Below, in pieces: positions 37,501 to 48,905 of a stretch of 64,000 nt of DNA. The stretch's first letter is position 1. The number at the start of each line of letters is the position of its first letter. Made by a program: the position numbers and the translations under genes. This DNA is from Lathyrus oleraceus (Eukaryota > Streptophyta > Magnoliopsida > Fabales > Fabaceae): the NCBI RefSeq assembly GCF_024323335.1, contig NC_066579.1, forward strand, positions 53,154,771 through 53,218,770. The letters run 5' to 3'. The notes beneath the pieces are model-generated. The model had not been told where the DNA came from, searched no databases, and worked only from the letters and a program-made list of their open reading frames with translations.

Positions 37501-39437
37501 TAATTGCCGGTTGCTCGCAATTGTATCCCCATCAAGTCTTCTGGATAATTGTCGTATGCTTGCAATTTTATCCCTTTTGAAGTCGTCAGTGGGTCCTTTC
37601 ACCGTTTGCTAGTGATTTGTTCCCCAGATTATTGATTGTTTATCAATATATCCCCAGCTAGTCTTTATGGATAATTTCTGTTTATGCAATTCATCCCCGG
37701 GTCATTGATTTTTGTATCAATGTATCCCCAGTTGCGTCGCTTTTCATTTACCCGTTTGCCTGGTAATGATTGTTGCTCCCTTTGATTGGTCATTTTTATA
37801 TACCTAGTTTGGTATCCCGATGCCTTTCTTTTCGGTCGATTTATCCTTTGTTAACCCTTATACCGGTTTTGGATAATCTTCCATGCGAGTATGTTATCCA
37901 CGTTCTGACGGTAATGGATAATATATCTCATGCACTCTTCAGTCGAAGCCGTTTTTGTTTCCCTAGTCGAGTAAGATTCGTTATTTCCCTTTGCGGAGTC
38001 GAATATTTGTTGTTGGATAATTGCCGGATGCTTGCAATTTATCCCTGTGAGTTGTCTTTCGTTTACCCGTATGCTTGGTATCGATTGTCTCTCTTTTTGG
38101 TTAGTCACCTATTATATGCCCTAACCGGTATCTCAGGTGTCTCTTCCTTTTCGAGTGTATTATTCACGTTCTAACGGTAATGAATAATATATCTCTTTCG
38201 CTCTTTGGTTGGAATCCTTTGTTGATCCAGTAGAGTAAGATTCGTATTCTTTGTAGAATCGAATATCCATCCTTTAACCAGTTTGTGTTTCGGATGATGA
38301 GTGTTTTGGCATATATACCAATTCACGTTTTCGGTAGGTCACCTATTATATACCTCGGTATCTCTGGTGTCTCTTCCATGCGAGTATATTGTCTACGTTC
38401 TGACGGTAATAGATAATATATCTCATGCGAGTATTTTATCCACGTTCTGACGGTAATGGATATTATATTTCATGCACTCTTTGGGTTTGTGTCCCCAGTT
38501 GAGTAAGATTCGTTTTCCTGTTGTGGATTCGAATGTCCATCCTGTAAGTCGATTTGCTTTTTCAAGCCCTCCTTTCGGATGATGAGTGTTTTGGCATATA
38601 TACCAATTCACGCTTTGGTCGGTCACCTATTATATACCTCGGTATCCCTGGTGTTCCTTCCTTTCTGCTCCCTATTATGACCTTGGTCCCCTGTGGAGTC
38701 AGATTTTCCTGAGTTGATGTACCTTTTTCAGGTCTTTCTCAGATGTTTGGTTGATTGATATCTCTCACCCTTATATCGGTCTTAGATATTCATTCTTCCT
38801 GAGTTTGTTACCCTTATACCGGTAACACCTCATCCTTGTTGCTTTTCCCCAGGAGTCTCTTTGTTAGACCTTTCCCGGTGGAGTTTCTTGCTGTGATTTT
38901 TACCCTTTGTTGTATTGGCGTTTTCCCCAATATATGCATTTTTCCCCGGCAGGGAGGTTCTTTGTGAATCGTTCCTTGGTCCGAGTCCGGATTTTCATCC
39001 GAAGTATCCTTTGTGGATAGTTTGAGTCAGCTTGTGTCTTTCCAATGGATGTATCTTCCTTTGGAAACCCCCTGATCCCCAGTTTGAGTCACTTACTTCC
39101 CCAGTAAAGTCTCCAGTCTGCTTTCTGTTTTCCTAATTCAGAGTCGTGTCCTGCTCACGCATTTCTTTTTCTCTCTATCCCCAATAAGAGTCCCCAATAA
39201 GAGTCCTGTTAGAGTCTCTGTTCCTGGTGAGTGTATTACTCCGACGGATTGTCTTTTCTTCTGTGTGAAACATATCCCCACAGAGTTTGTGTCTTTTTAC
39301 ATGCATACATCTGCATCATGAGGTCTCTTAGGGACCAAATTTGTCTCATTACTGTTATTTAAGCCCATTCTACCGCGTCGAGATGAAGATTTCTAAACTT
39401 CACTTCTCCGGCTAGAATGACCTTAAATAGGGGCATC
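34550..39437 (+). repeat. Ogre 3' non-coding region with degenerate repeats
   Basis: Just after integrase a motif of the form gaaaacccgaaagggcg then aggcaaaa occurs two to three times (34583-34740). From about 35200 to 39330 the strand is T/C-rich with many copies of tccccag..agagttg, ggataattgccggttgc..caat(t/g)..atcccc and cacgttctgacggtaatgga. A block of about 280 bp around 38190-38370 recurs at 38460-38650. Such hypervariable Ogre 3' regions are known sources of satellite DNA. The polypurine tract aaataggggcatc (39425-39437) precedes the 3' LTR. The many short ORFs here are not genes. Confidence 0.8.
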
Positions 39438-42400
39438 TGTAAGACCCCAATTTTGTCCCTAAGATCCCTCATGGCGTCATATCATATCATATCATTGCCT
39501 CAAGGATCTTGTACACCTTGCTTCCTTCCTTGTGGGTGGGTTGTATCTTGAGTGTGGTTCTTGATCACCAAGCATGTTGTGCATTTATATATCATTGCTT
39601 TTCATTTGTTTACTAACCCAAAAAGTACAAAAATATTGTCATCTAACCTTGTTACTTGCAGATGAAGCAACATTAGGTCAAGCCAGTCAAAGGCATTCAT
39701 TGAGCAATAGGTGGTGGCCATTCTGAAGAATTTGGGCACCATGATCATTCATCAAGAGTTCATATGAACCATGACATCATTTTGAATCAAGATCTCAAGT
39801 GGTAGAGGCTTGGATTTTATCTGATCACAGCTAGGTCAGCTGAAACCCTAGAAAAGTCAACACAAGTCAACTGTGCATTCAATCATGGATTTGAAGGTGG
39901 GAGATGGTTAGAGAGACCTCATTCATGTCCATACAAGTCTCATATAACATTTCAAACATCAACATTGAAGGATTTGAGGTCAGATGAAAAGTTTCCAAAA
40001 ATAGTAAGTGACCTGTAATTTCAAAATGCCAAAAATGGAAAGGTCTTCTCCTCAAATTTACACCATCAAGAAAGCTTCAAATCAAATTTTGTCCAACATG
40101 AAAGTTGAAGATATTGCTCTCACCTTTCCAAAAAGTCCAAGAACATCCATTTCTCATTTGTGGTTGGCAAGATATGATCAAATCATTGTCAATGGAATTT
40201 GAACTTCAAGAAGGCATAACTTTTGAACCAAAAGGCCAAATCATGTGGTTCTTTTTGTGACATTTCACTCTTGATCCCTACTATCATAATCATGCATCAC
40301 ATTCCATCAATTCTCATCACAAAAATAATGCATTTTTCACTTGAATTCATTTTGAATTTTGGAGGAAAATCTCCAATTTAAAAAAATATGCATTGCCATT
40401 ACATTTCTCCATTGGCATTTGATTAAAATTGACATTTGAGGTGCATTTCAAGCAAGCCACGAGTACTGTAGCATGCCATGCACATGTAAGGGTGATTTTG
40501 GCAATTTGCATAAACCATTCCATTTCACTAATCCTTTTGCATTAGCTTAATCTTGATTAAGAGCTTCATTAGCAGAGGGTATATATTCCTAATCATAACA
40601 GAAAATCACAACAACAACTTCAGAATTTCAGATCTAAACTTTTGCTCTCAAATTTTCTCTCAACTTTTCATCGATTTTCTTCATTGCTTTTGCTTGCTTC
40701 TTGTTCTATTCATCATCTACAGGCATAATCGAAGAAGATTGAAGCAAGATCCTGCAGCATTGAGGCCAAATCGTGACTGTTGAAGCTTGAGCACTTTCAT
40801 GGCAGTTGGAGATTCCATCGAGATTAAGCATTGTTGAGCTGTTGTCCATCATTCATTCATCTTCCTCAGCACTATAGAGCATCTGTTTCAGCTCCTCCAA
40901 GCCAGATTCACACGATTTCAACTCTGCATCATCAGCAAGGTTAAAATTCGAATGCTCTAATTCATGAAATTATGATATGCATCTTGTAGATCCTTTGTTG
41001 CTGGTTGTAATGAACTTTAGATCGTGGATTTTCATTGAGTTTTGAGGTAGTTATGTGGATTTGAATGTTGACATGTGAAACTTTCTTCGCTTGAATCTTT
41101 GAACATGAGTAGAATTAGGTTGAATTGATGTTGGATTATTGATGTGTGTTGAAGGACGGTTCCAATGATGTATGTTCCGTGAATTTCTGTGATGTTTGGA
41201 TCTTGATGATTATGAACATGATGAACAATGGATGAATGTCTAGGGTTTCGATTTCCAGATTTCATTTGATCTGCTTGGCGTGAGTGTTGCATGTGTTTCG
41301 CGGTTTGTTGCCATGCATTGGTCCACATCATCTCCACCTGGCTGTTTAATTGGCTCAGAATGAAGCGCTTTGCCACATCACTTAATGAAACGGCGCGTTT
41401 CATTAAGTGAGCGCCATATTTGAATTCACACTCGGTTCGATTCCGAGTTCCAGCATTTGCATTTTTTGGCTTTTGCATTTTTCTCTTGTATGCTATCCAT
41501 GTTCACATGCCTTCATCATGCATTTTTTTAATTTTTCTTTCCATTCAAAAATTCATAACTCCTAAAACAATGATCCAAATCACATGAGGTTTTTTTCACA
41601 ATGATCTTCATGATGTCTTCTATTTTTTGATGACTTTTCCAGAATTTGTGCTCGGGTGAAATTTGTTTTAGCCTAGGGTTTGTTCATACATATGCTTTGT
41701 TGCACCTTGCTTGCCTTTTCCTTTGTGAAATGATGATGGTTAATTCAATGAATCTGAAAATTGACATGCATAAACTAGACACCCTAATGGTCATTTTGGT
41801 ATATAGTTTGCATTTTTCCCATTTCTGGATGTTGAGTTATGATGTGATTAATGGAGGTGTGACAATGTGTGTCACACCATTTCTTGTCCAACTTTCTGAT
41901 TTTATTTACCATGCCAAATAAATGCCAAATGATCTGAATTTTTGCATGATGCTACTTCTGGATGTTAGGATTGATCATGAATTTTTGTAGAATTTTTAGA
42001 TTCATTTCCAATTTGTTTGAGATTTTCTCTTCTGGCTTGTCATGTTTGAACTTTTGATGAGTGTTGAACTTAGATGATTTGTGAAATTCTTATGCCTTAT
42101 CATATGAGCCTGAAATTTTGTACATTGATTCTAGACACATTGAAGTTTGTCTTGGCTTTGGTTTGAATCATTTATCACTTGTCATCTCTGTTTTAGGATT
42201 GCCTTAAGTTGATATATCAATTTGTGCTTCCTTTGAGCTTGTTTATGCTTACATTGACTTAGTGAATTTATTTGACATGTTTATACTTGTCCAAATGCCA
42301 TGATTTTTGGTGTGTTGATCCTTGAATATGTTCTGTTTAGCCTTGATTTTTCTTGAGATTTATTGAGCCATTTTGGAATTAACATGCTTGTGATCATTCT

Positions 42401-44951
42401 GTTTGCATCATTGAGCTTCCAACTTGCATACATTGACATGATTTGTTTATGAAATGAAATTGGTTGATGCTTTTGACATAAGACTACTTGGATGTTGTTC
42501 TTGATTGATTATTCTTGATTCTTGTCAATTTTCATGTTCTGTTTTAAATTTTTTTCCTCATCTTTGACCCTAGGCTTTGGCCTAAGGGTTTGCCTCTCAT
42601 GTTTGAAGCTTTGTTTCAGGTTGCACATGCAAGTTACACAATTGATGATGCCTAATCTTGAGAGCATTTGATATTTGTTTTGATTACTAATGTGTGTTTT
42701 GTAGGTTGAAGTTGATTCAATTGGGATTGACTTGTGGCTTATGCCTTTGCCTATATTGGTTGTCTGTTGCATTAACTGTTGGTTGATTGTCTGTATTGTA
42801 TACTAATTGTGTTGGATTGTTTTCAGGTACCTTAGTTGCTATAGTTCATTGTGAACTTGCTTTTGCTTTGCTTGATAGCTTGAGCATTGAGGTATAATGT
42901 CTCTAACTCCATGTAGTCTGGAAGACCTGGCTTGTTACTTGGCCAGGCACCTGTCTGAAGTCCTCCTTAAGAGGCAATGCTTGTGATTGTTTATCTTTGT
43001 CCCCAAGCAGGAAAAATCCTTTGATAAGGCAATTGGTAGATAAAAGAGATGTGTAGTCCATCTCCTACTATTCTGTGTGTCTTCCCTTTGCTCACATTAC
43101 ATGTTGTAGCATCGTAGATCTTAACCCAAGATCTATAGAGTCATTAACTTGTGGAGAGAGTTCCAACTTTCCGAACTCCCACACCTTCTATTATTCAATG
43201 CTCTCCCCGACCAGGGATAAGAGCAATGAGGCACACCCCTTATATCCTTTCATCTGCTTCACCTTGACTCTCAATGTTAAGGTTAAGAGCACCACTTACC
43301 CCATTCCAATTGACTTTCAAGTCTAACCCTTGCTTGAGCCAAATTGCTTGTATATAGTGTGTGCTAAATGACTGTGCTTGATTGATTGCTTGATTCATTT
43401 GTACATGCTTGCTTGTGTGCTTTGTGCATTTATCATCATTAATTGCTCATTATTGCATGATCATCATTTCATATCTTGGTGACTTGTTTGAGTTTGCCCA
43501 TTGAGGAATCAACTGTAAGTCCATTAATTGGCCATTGTTCCTATGATTTGGAAGGGATTGAGTGTAAGACCATTTCATTGGCCACTTATGTCCTCTTTGC
43601 TTAGTGATTTGGTTTTGTTTGTTGTATGTGAGGATGCAATTGTAAGTCCATGTTGTTGGCTTTTGTATTCCTATGATCATCTTTTGGAGATTAGAGTAAG
43701 CCCAGATAGATTGGCATCTGATATCCATATTTTGTTTGTTTTGGGAGATTGGTATAAGTCCAGATAGATTGGCATCTGATATCCGTGTTTATTTTGTGAG
43801 ATTGGTATAAGCCCATTTATTGGCATCCGGTATCATTGTTTTGTTTTAGGAGATTGGTGTAAATCCATTGATTGGTATCCGGTATCCACCTTTGTTTGTG
43901 AGATTGGTATAAGTCCATTGATTGGCATCCGATATCACCTTGCTTTTATTTGCTTACTTACTTTGCTGCCTTATTCCAAAGGACACACTTGAATCATCTT
44001 CTATATGATTTCAAGAGGTGAACTTCTAGGAAGTTTTACACTCCTTCATCCACACCCTTTTTATTTCAAAACCCCTTTTCACTTGTTGACTTTTGAAACT
44101 TGTAAATACATATTGTGCAAACATTTTCATGTCTTTTCAAATTAAAAACCTGGACCTTAAGTCCTTGATTTTCAAACTTCACTTTTGATAACACTCCTTT
44201 CTGAATTGAATTCTAATCATACTTTGACCATCCATTTGTGAATACTCATAATCAAATAACTTCACCCATTCAATTGTTTTGTGGCTTTGTCCATTGTTAA
44301 TATGCTTTCATACATTAGCCATAGGTTTCAATTCTCATAGTGGTTGATGTAAATCTCACCACATCCTTAGTGAGTTGATTGTAAGTCTTCCATACTTATT
44401 ATAGGGTTAACCCCTCACTAGTATGTTGAAGCTATCCTTGCATGGTGGATTGTTGGTCTTGGTTGAGTTTTCTCCCGTTGATAATGAAAAGCCTTAGTGC
44501 TCTTGTTTTAAAATGAACCCACTCATATTTTGGAAATTTTTTAGCCGAACTACGGCGTTTTGATCCTTACCTTTCATGGAAGGTACGTAGGCAACGGGTT
44601 CATCCGTTCAAACACAAAAATAATAAATTGTATATTCTTTTCTCATCTTCCCATTCATGTTTGCACAATATGTCATAAACAAATAAACATTTTTATACAA
44701 CAAGTGTGAAAAGGGCTCCCTAGGAGTACCTAGGACGTTTTGGATGCCTAACACCTTCCCATTGCGTAATTAACCCCTTACCCAGATTCTCTGATCTTTT
44801 CATTAGTTTTATATGTGTAAAACTTCTTAGGCTTTTGTTCGCTTTTTAGCCATTCCTTTGGATAAATAAAAGTGCGGTGGCGACTCGATTCTTTGTATGC
44901 TTTGCTTTTGATTTAGTCAATAAATCATAAAATGACGAATACACCGCTACA
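39438..44951 (+). repeat. Ogre 3' LTR
   Basis: 5514 bp from tgtaagaccccaattttg to accgctaca, uninterrupted. Holds second copies of the tRNA-like block (about 41351-41447) and the 55-bp repeats (about 43679-43938). Scattered substitutions against the 5' LTR show the insertion is older than Tekay-A. Confidence 0.95.
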
Positions 44952-44956
44952 CCGGG

Positions 44957-46759
44957 CTCTAGGCACCACAACCTATAAGATTTAACTCATTTGGGGTATC
45001 CAATAAACATGCATTTCATAGCTCTAGGTTCGACCTTGTCTTGCCTAATATGAGCATAGGCTAAACAGCCAAATACTCTAAGTCTGTGTAGATTAGATGG
45101 GTTTCTCAACCATACTTTTTCATGTGTTTTCATCCCCAAGGAAGTCGAATGACATTTATTTATCAATTATGATGCATTCATATCGGCCTCAATCCAAAAC
45201 ACCTTACTCAATCCAAAACACCTTACTCAATCCATCACTAACCAACATGCATTTAACCCTTTCCAAAATGATCCAATTAAACCTTTAAGCCAAACCATTT
45301 TGTTAGGGAGTACCTGCAGTAGTTATGTGCCTTGTAATATCAGACACAACACAATATGTGTCGAAAGCCTCATTGCAAAATTCAAGACAATTGTCGGTCC
45401 TCAATCTCCCTTCTTGTCAGTTTAGTTTTTGACCAGAGTCTTCCAACTTTTGAGATTTTCAAAATATTCATCCTTGGCTTTCTGAATGAATACCCATAAT
45501 TTTCGTGAGTAATCATCCACTATGGATAGAAAATATCTTGCACCTGAATGTGAAGGATTTATTCCAGGCCCTCAAGATCAACATGGATATAATCAAGGGA
45601 TCCATGTGTGCTTTGTTTACCTTTGTTAAACTTCACTCTGCAGGATTTACCAAATACACAAGGTTCACAGAACACTAGTTTTTTTGACCTTGTCACCACA
45701 TAGCAGATTTTGTTTCAATAATTCGACCAAACCTCTTTCACTAACATGACCAAGTCGCTTGTGCCATAATTTAGTCTTCGATATAGGTTTTTTGTATGCC
45801 ACATCTACTGAACCACTTACAACCTCAACCTCAAGGGTATATAGGAATTACTTCTTGATGCCTCTCAATACTTCCTTCGACCCCTTAATTACCCTTAGGA
45901 TACTTTGCTCTCCTTTGAAAAAAAATCCTTTCTTATCAAATTCACCAAGAGAAATCAAATTCCTCATAAGTTCATGTACATGCCTGACATCAGTCATAGC
46001 CTTATTGACTCATCATGGAGCTTGAATCTTACAGATCCAATACCTGTGATTTTGCAGGCTTTGTTGTTTCCAAACAACATTGATCTACCATCTTGATCAC
46101 ATAGGTCCTCAAACACATCTTTGTTTGGAGTCATGTGTCAAGTGCAACCTGAATCCATAATCCACTCCTTGCCAGAGTCGCTGCTCAAACCACCAGGACA
46201 TCAAATGATTCATAATCATATTGCATAATTGATACATTACCATTACCTTTCTACCATGATTATTCATTCGATCAGGACATACCTTTCTTGTGTGAACCTC
46301 CTTCTTACTATGGTAACACCTAATAGCATGAGCATTATTGCCATAAGAATTATGTAGAACTTTACATTTCTTCTTCTCAAACCTACCGTCTTTCTTTGTT
46401 AATTTTCCTTTTACAGACAATCCTTCACCAACAGATGATGGCCTTTTCTCCTTTCTTTCATTCAAATCATTCGAGTACAAGGCTGATTTAACTTCTTCAA
46501 AGGTAAGGGACTTTCTTCCATATAACATGGTTTCTTTGAAGTGAGCATGAGATCTTGGTAAAGCATGCAATAACAACAACGCTTGATATTCATCACTGAT
46601 GGTAACCTCGGTATTCTCAAGATCAAGAATCATCTTATTGGACATATCAAGTTGTTTATTTAAGACTTTGTCTTCACTATTTTGAATGAATACAGAGCTT
46701 GCTTCAGGTAAAGGCAATTGACCAATGATTTTGTCATGTACAAATCTTCGAGTTTCATC
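44957..46759 (-). pseudogene. copia middle fragment: gag C-terminus, protease, integrase
   Basis: Read on the - strand from 46759: the gag body (LLLLHALPRSHAHFKETMLY, LTFEEVKSALYSNDLNERKE, UBN2-type), then a degenerate knuckle (CYHSKKEVHTRKVC, second Cys and Gly lost). A protease remnant MDSGC.. follows near 46150 with an adjacent stop. Pre-integrase and integrase remnants come next (HITTAGTP, QNGLA, LERVKCMLV near 45320-45230). The frame reaches the Ogre TSD at 44957 inside the RT-proximal linker. Many stops; a dead copy. Confidence 0.85.
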
Positions 46760-48781
46760 TGTAACACCCTGATAAAATATGATAACTATTTAATTTAAGT
46801 TTAATAGTATATTATGATGATAATATGAATGAGAGGGTATTATTTTTCAAAATAAAAGATAAACCCTTCATATATATTATTATTAGTATATTTATTAATT
46901 TAATTAAATAATTGGAATATTATTAGATTATTATTATTGGAATAATAAAGTTGGAATTGGAACGATTGTTGGAATCGGTAAAGAGTCCCATTTAGTAAAA
47001 AGGTTTTTACACGTGAAAATAGAGAAGCGACTAAAAAGTGGAAAAAGGGCAAAACGGAAGAGCAAGAGAAAAAGGGTTGAAGAAGGGAAAAGCTTGAAGT
47101 TAAAGGATTTGCCGGATTAACTCAGGTAAGGGGGGTTTATCATCGTTTAATGGGCATTATGGGTTAACATGTAATGGGTAGTAATAAGCCATTGAATTGA
47201 CTTTAATCAGGATGATGAATGCTGCAAATTGTGATGAATAAATTACGTTAAAACCGTGAATGAATCTATATTTGGATGAGTCGTGATTTTCTGGACGTGT
47301 AGCTTTTTACGGAATCGAAATCGGAGGTCCGGAAGTCCTCCAACGGCGAAAAATGCGGGTAATTCTGCATTATGTTCGTTGTTAGCGCAGGAACAGCTTT
47401 CTGTCTTGCGTTAACCGGTTAACCCAGGGCGTTAACCGGTTAACACTGTTATGATAATTAAAAAAATTAATTTCTGTCTTGCGTTAACCGGTTAACCCAG
47501 GGCGTTAACCGGTTAACACTGTTAAAATTTGCCAGGAAGCGCATTCTGTTTTGCGTTAACCGATTAACCCAGGGCGTTAACCGGTTAACACTGTTTGAAA
47601 AGTGAAAAATTGATATTTAAATATTGTGTACGTTTTGGAATGGAATTATGTGTACATATTGTATGGGCTTGGCTAGGAAATGTGTCATACGCGTATGGGC
47701 ATGAGGCATACGTGTATGGGCAGAAGTTTGATTTTCTGAGCTGTTGTTGTGCAGTTTTGGTCGTTTCAGCTGAGTGATGTAATTTAGCTGATGTATGATA
47801 TAGTAGGGATCATTTCCCGTTGTTTTGAGCAGTATAGGTATTAGTAGAGTGTGCTAATACTGTGATTTATTATTTGGCATGACATGATATGATTCTGTGA
47901 TAAATATGCTGATGATGTATGATGGTATGCATAATGTTGTGAATATATCTATTATGTATGCAATTATGGATGGACTGTTTATGGCTTAGAGTGTGAGCAT
48001 ATGTCCATTGTGGATTGTTGTTGATGTTTGCATGCTAGGTGATTTAGCGTGCATAGCATAGCCTTTATGGTGGTAGCTAATTCCCATGGTGAGGAATTAG
48101 TGAGGGAGTCACTAGGTCTCAAATGAGTGGGACTAGTGAGCTTGGTAGCCGTATCTGGGTTTGATCGGTGAGGTTGAACTATGTGTTCACGAATAATCGG
48201 TACCGCATGCATGGAGTCTCATTTCATAATGTATGTATGGTGTATAATATGAATGGATGTATTCCAATATTATACGTGTGTTTTGTGTTTGTGTTAAGTA
48301 TGATTATGAGTTGATGTTGCCGTTGCTGAATGTGTGATATGATTAGGGTGATGAATGTGTTAATTTACTTAGCATTACATGATATTTTATAATGCTTATT
48401 ATATCGATTGAGGAACTCACCCTTACAACTATGTTTCAGGTAACGAGCAGTGATTGAGTAGAAGCTAGTGCTTGGAGTCTAGTGTAGTTCCTTAGTGGGT
48501 CATGCTCTGGTATATGTAACATCGGGACGGGATGTTTTACTTTGTTTTATTTTTGGTTGTTGAACAATTTTACATGAAATGTGTTACATGGTTTGCATGT
48601 TGTTAGATTTCTATCCGCTGCGAATTGTGCAATGTTTTATTTTGATTAATAAATGAGCATGACAAGTTATTTTGGTGAATGGTGTGAAGTGTCAAGTGTG
48701 ACACCCTGAAATTGCATATCTACTCTGATTCATATTTTGTTGTTTTAATTAATTATTGGGGTATTTTAGAAGGGTGTTACA
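46760..48781 (+). repeat. Tekay-B 5' LTR
   Basis: From tgtaacaccctgata to gggtgttaca. Carries six GTTAACCGGTTAAC-type palindromes (47410-47589) and two TACGCGTA-type sites (47688, 47709). A putative leader intron runs 47126-48439 (ctcag/gtaagg to gtttcag). A flanking block at 47720-47870 resembles the solo LTR more than Tekay-A. Confidence 0.95.
47410..47716. repeat. Combined palindrome array in the Tekay-B 5' LTR
   Basis: GTTAACCGGTTAAC-type sites start at 47410, 47431, 47483, 47504, 47555 and 47576 (21 bp within pairs; 73 and 72 bp between pairs). The fifth has one changed base (gttaaccgattaac). TACGCGTA at 47688 and tacgtgta at 47709 are also 21 bp apart. The 3' LTR repeats the array at about 53968-54275. 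Confidence 0.93.
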
Positions 48782-48785
48782 TTAG

Positions 48786-48798
48786 TGGTATCAGAGCA
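48786..48798 (+). other. Tekay-B primer binding site
   Basis: tggtatcagagca, four bases (ttag) after the LTR end; fits initiator tRNA-Met. Confidence 0.92.
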
Positions 48799-48905
48799 TA
48801 GTCGGTCGAGTCGAGTCGTAATTATTCTGTTTCCCTGTATGTGATAGGTGTTGTGTAACCCTATCAGTACTTATTGTTTTAGCTTGTTGGGTTCTCAGAA
48901 TAGAG

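Larger units (their letters stand above)
10851..44951 (+). mobile_element. Ogre (Tat-lineage Ty3/gypsy) retrotransposon inserted in copia pol
   Basis: Flanked by the 5-bp TSD ccggg (10846-10850, 44952-44956). LTRs begin tgtaagacccc and end accgctaca. Ogre hallmarks: LTRs of about 5.5 kb, a PBS fitting tRNA-Arg, an extra ORF1 upstream of gag, an intron between protease and RT, an additional archaeal-type RNase H, and a long repetitive region after integrase. Without Tekay-A it is about 25.65 kb. All coding parts have stops or frameshifts. Confidence 0.95.

Noticed and set aside
35101..38626. Many ORFs of 60-130 codons in the Ogre 3' region
   Set aside because: Low-complexity Cys/Phe/Ser-rich or repeat-derived translations on both strands, no conserved start and no domain.
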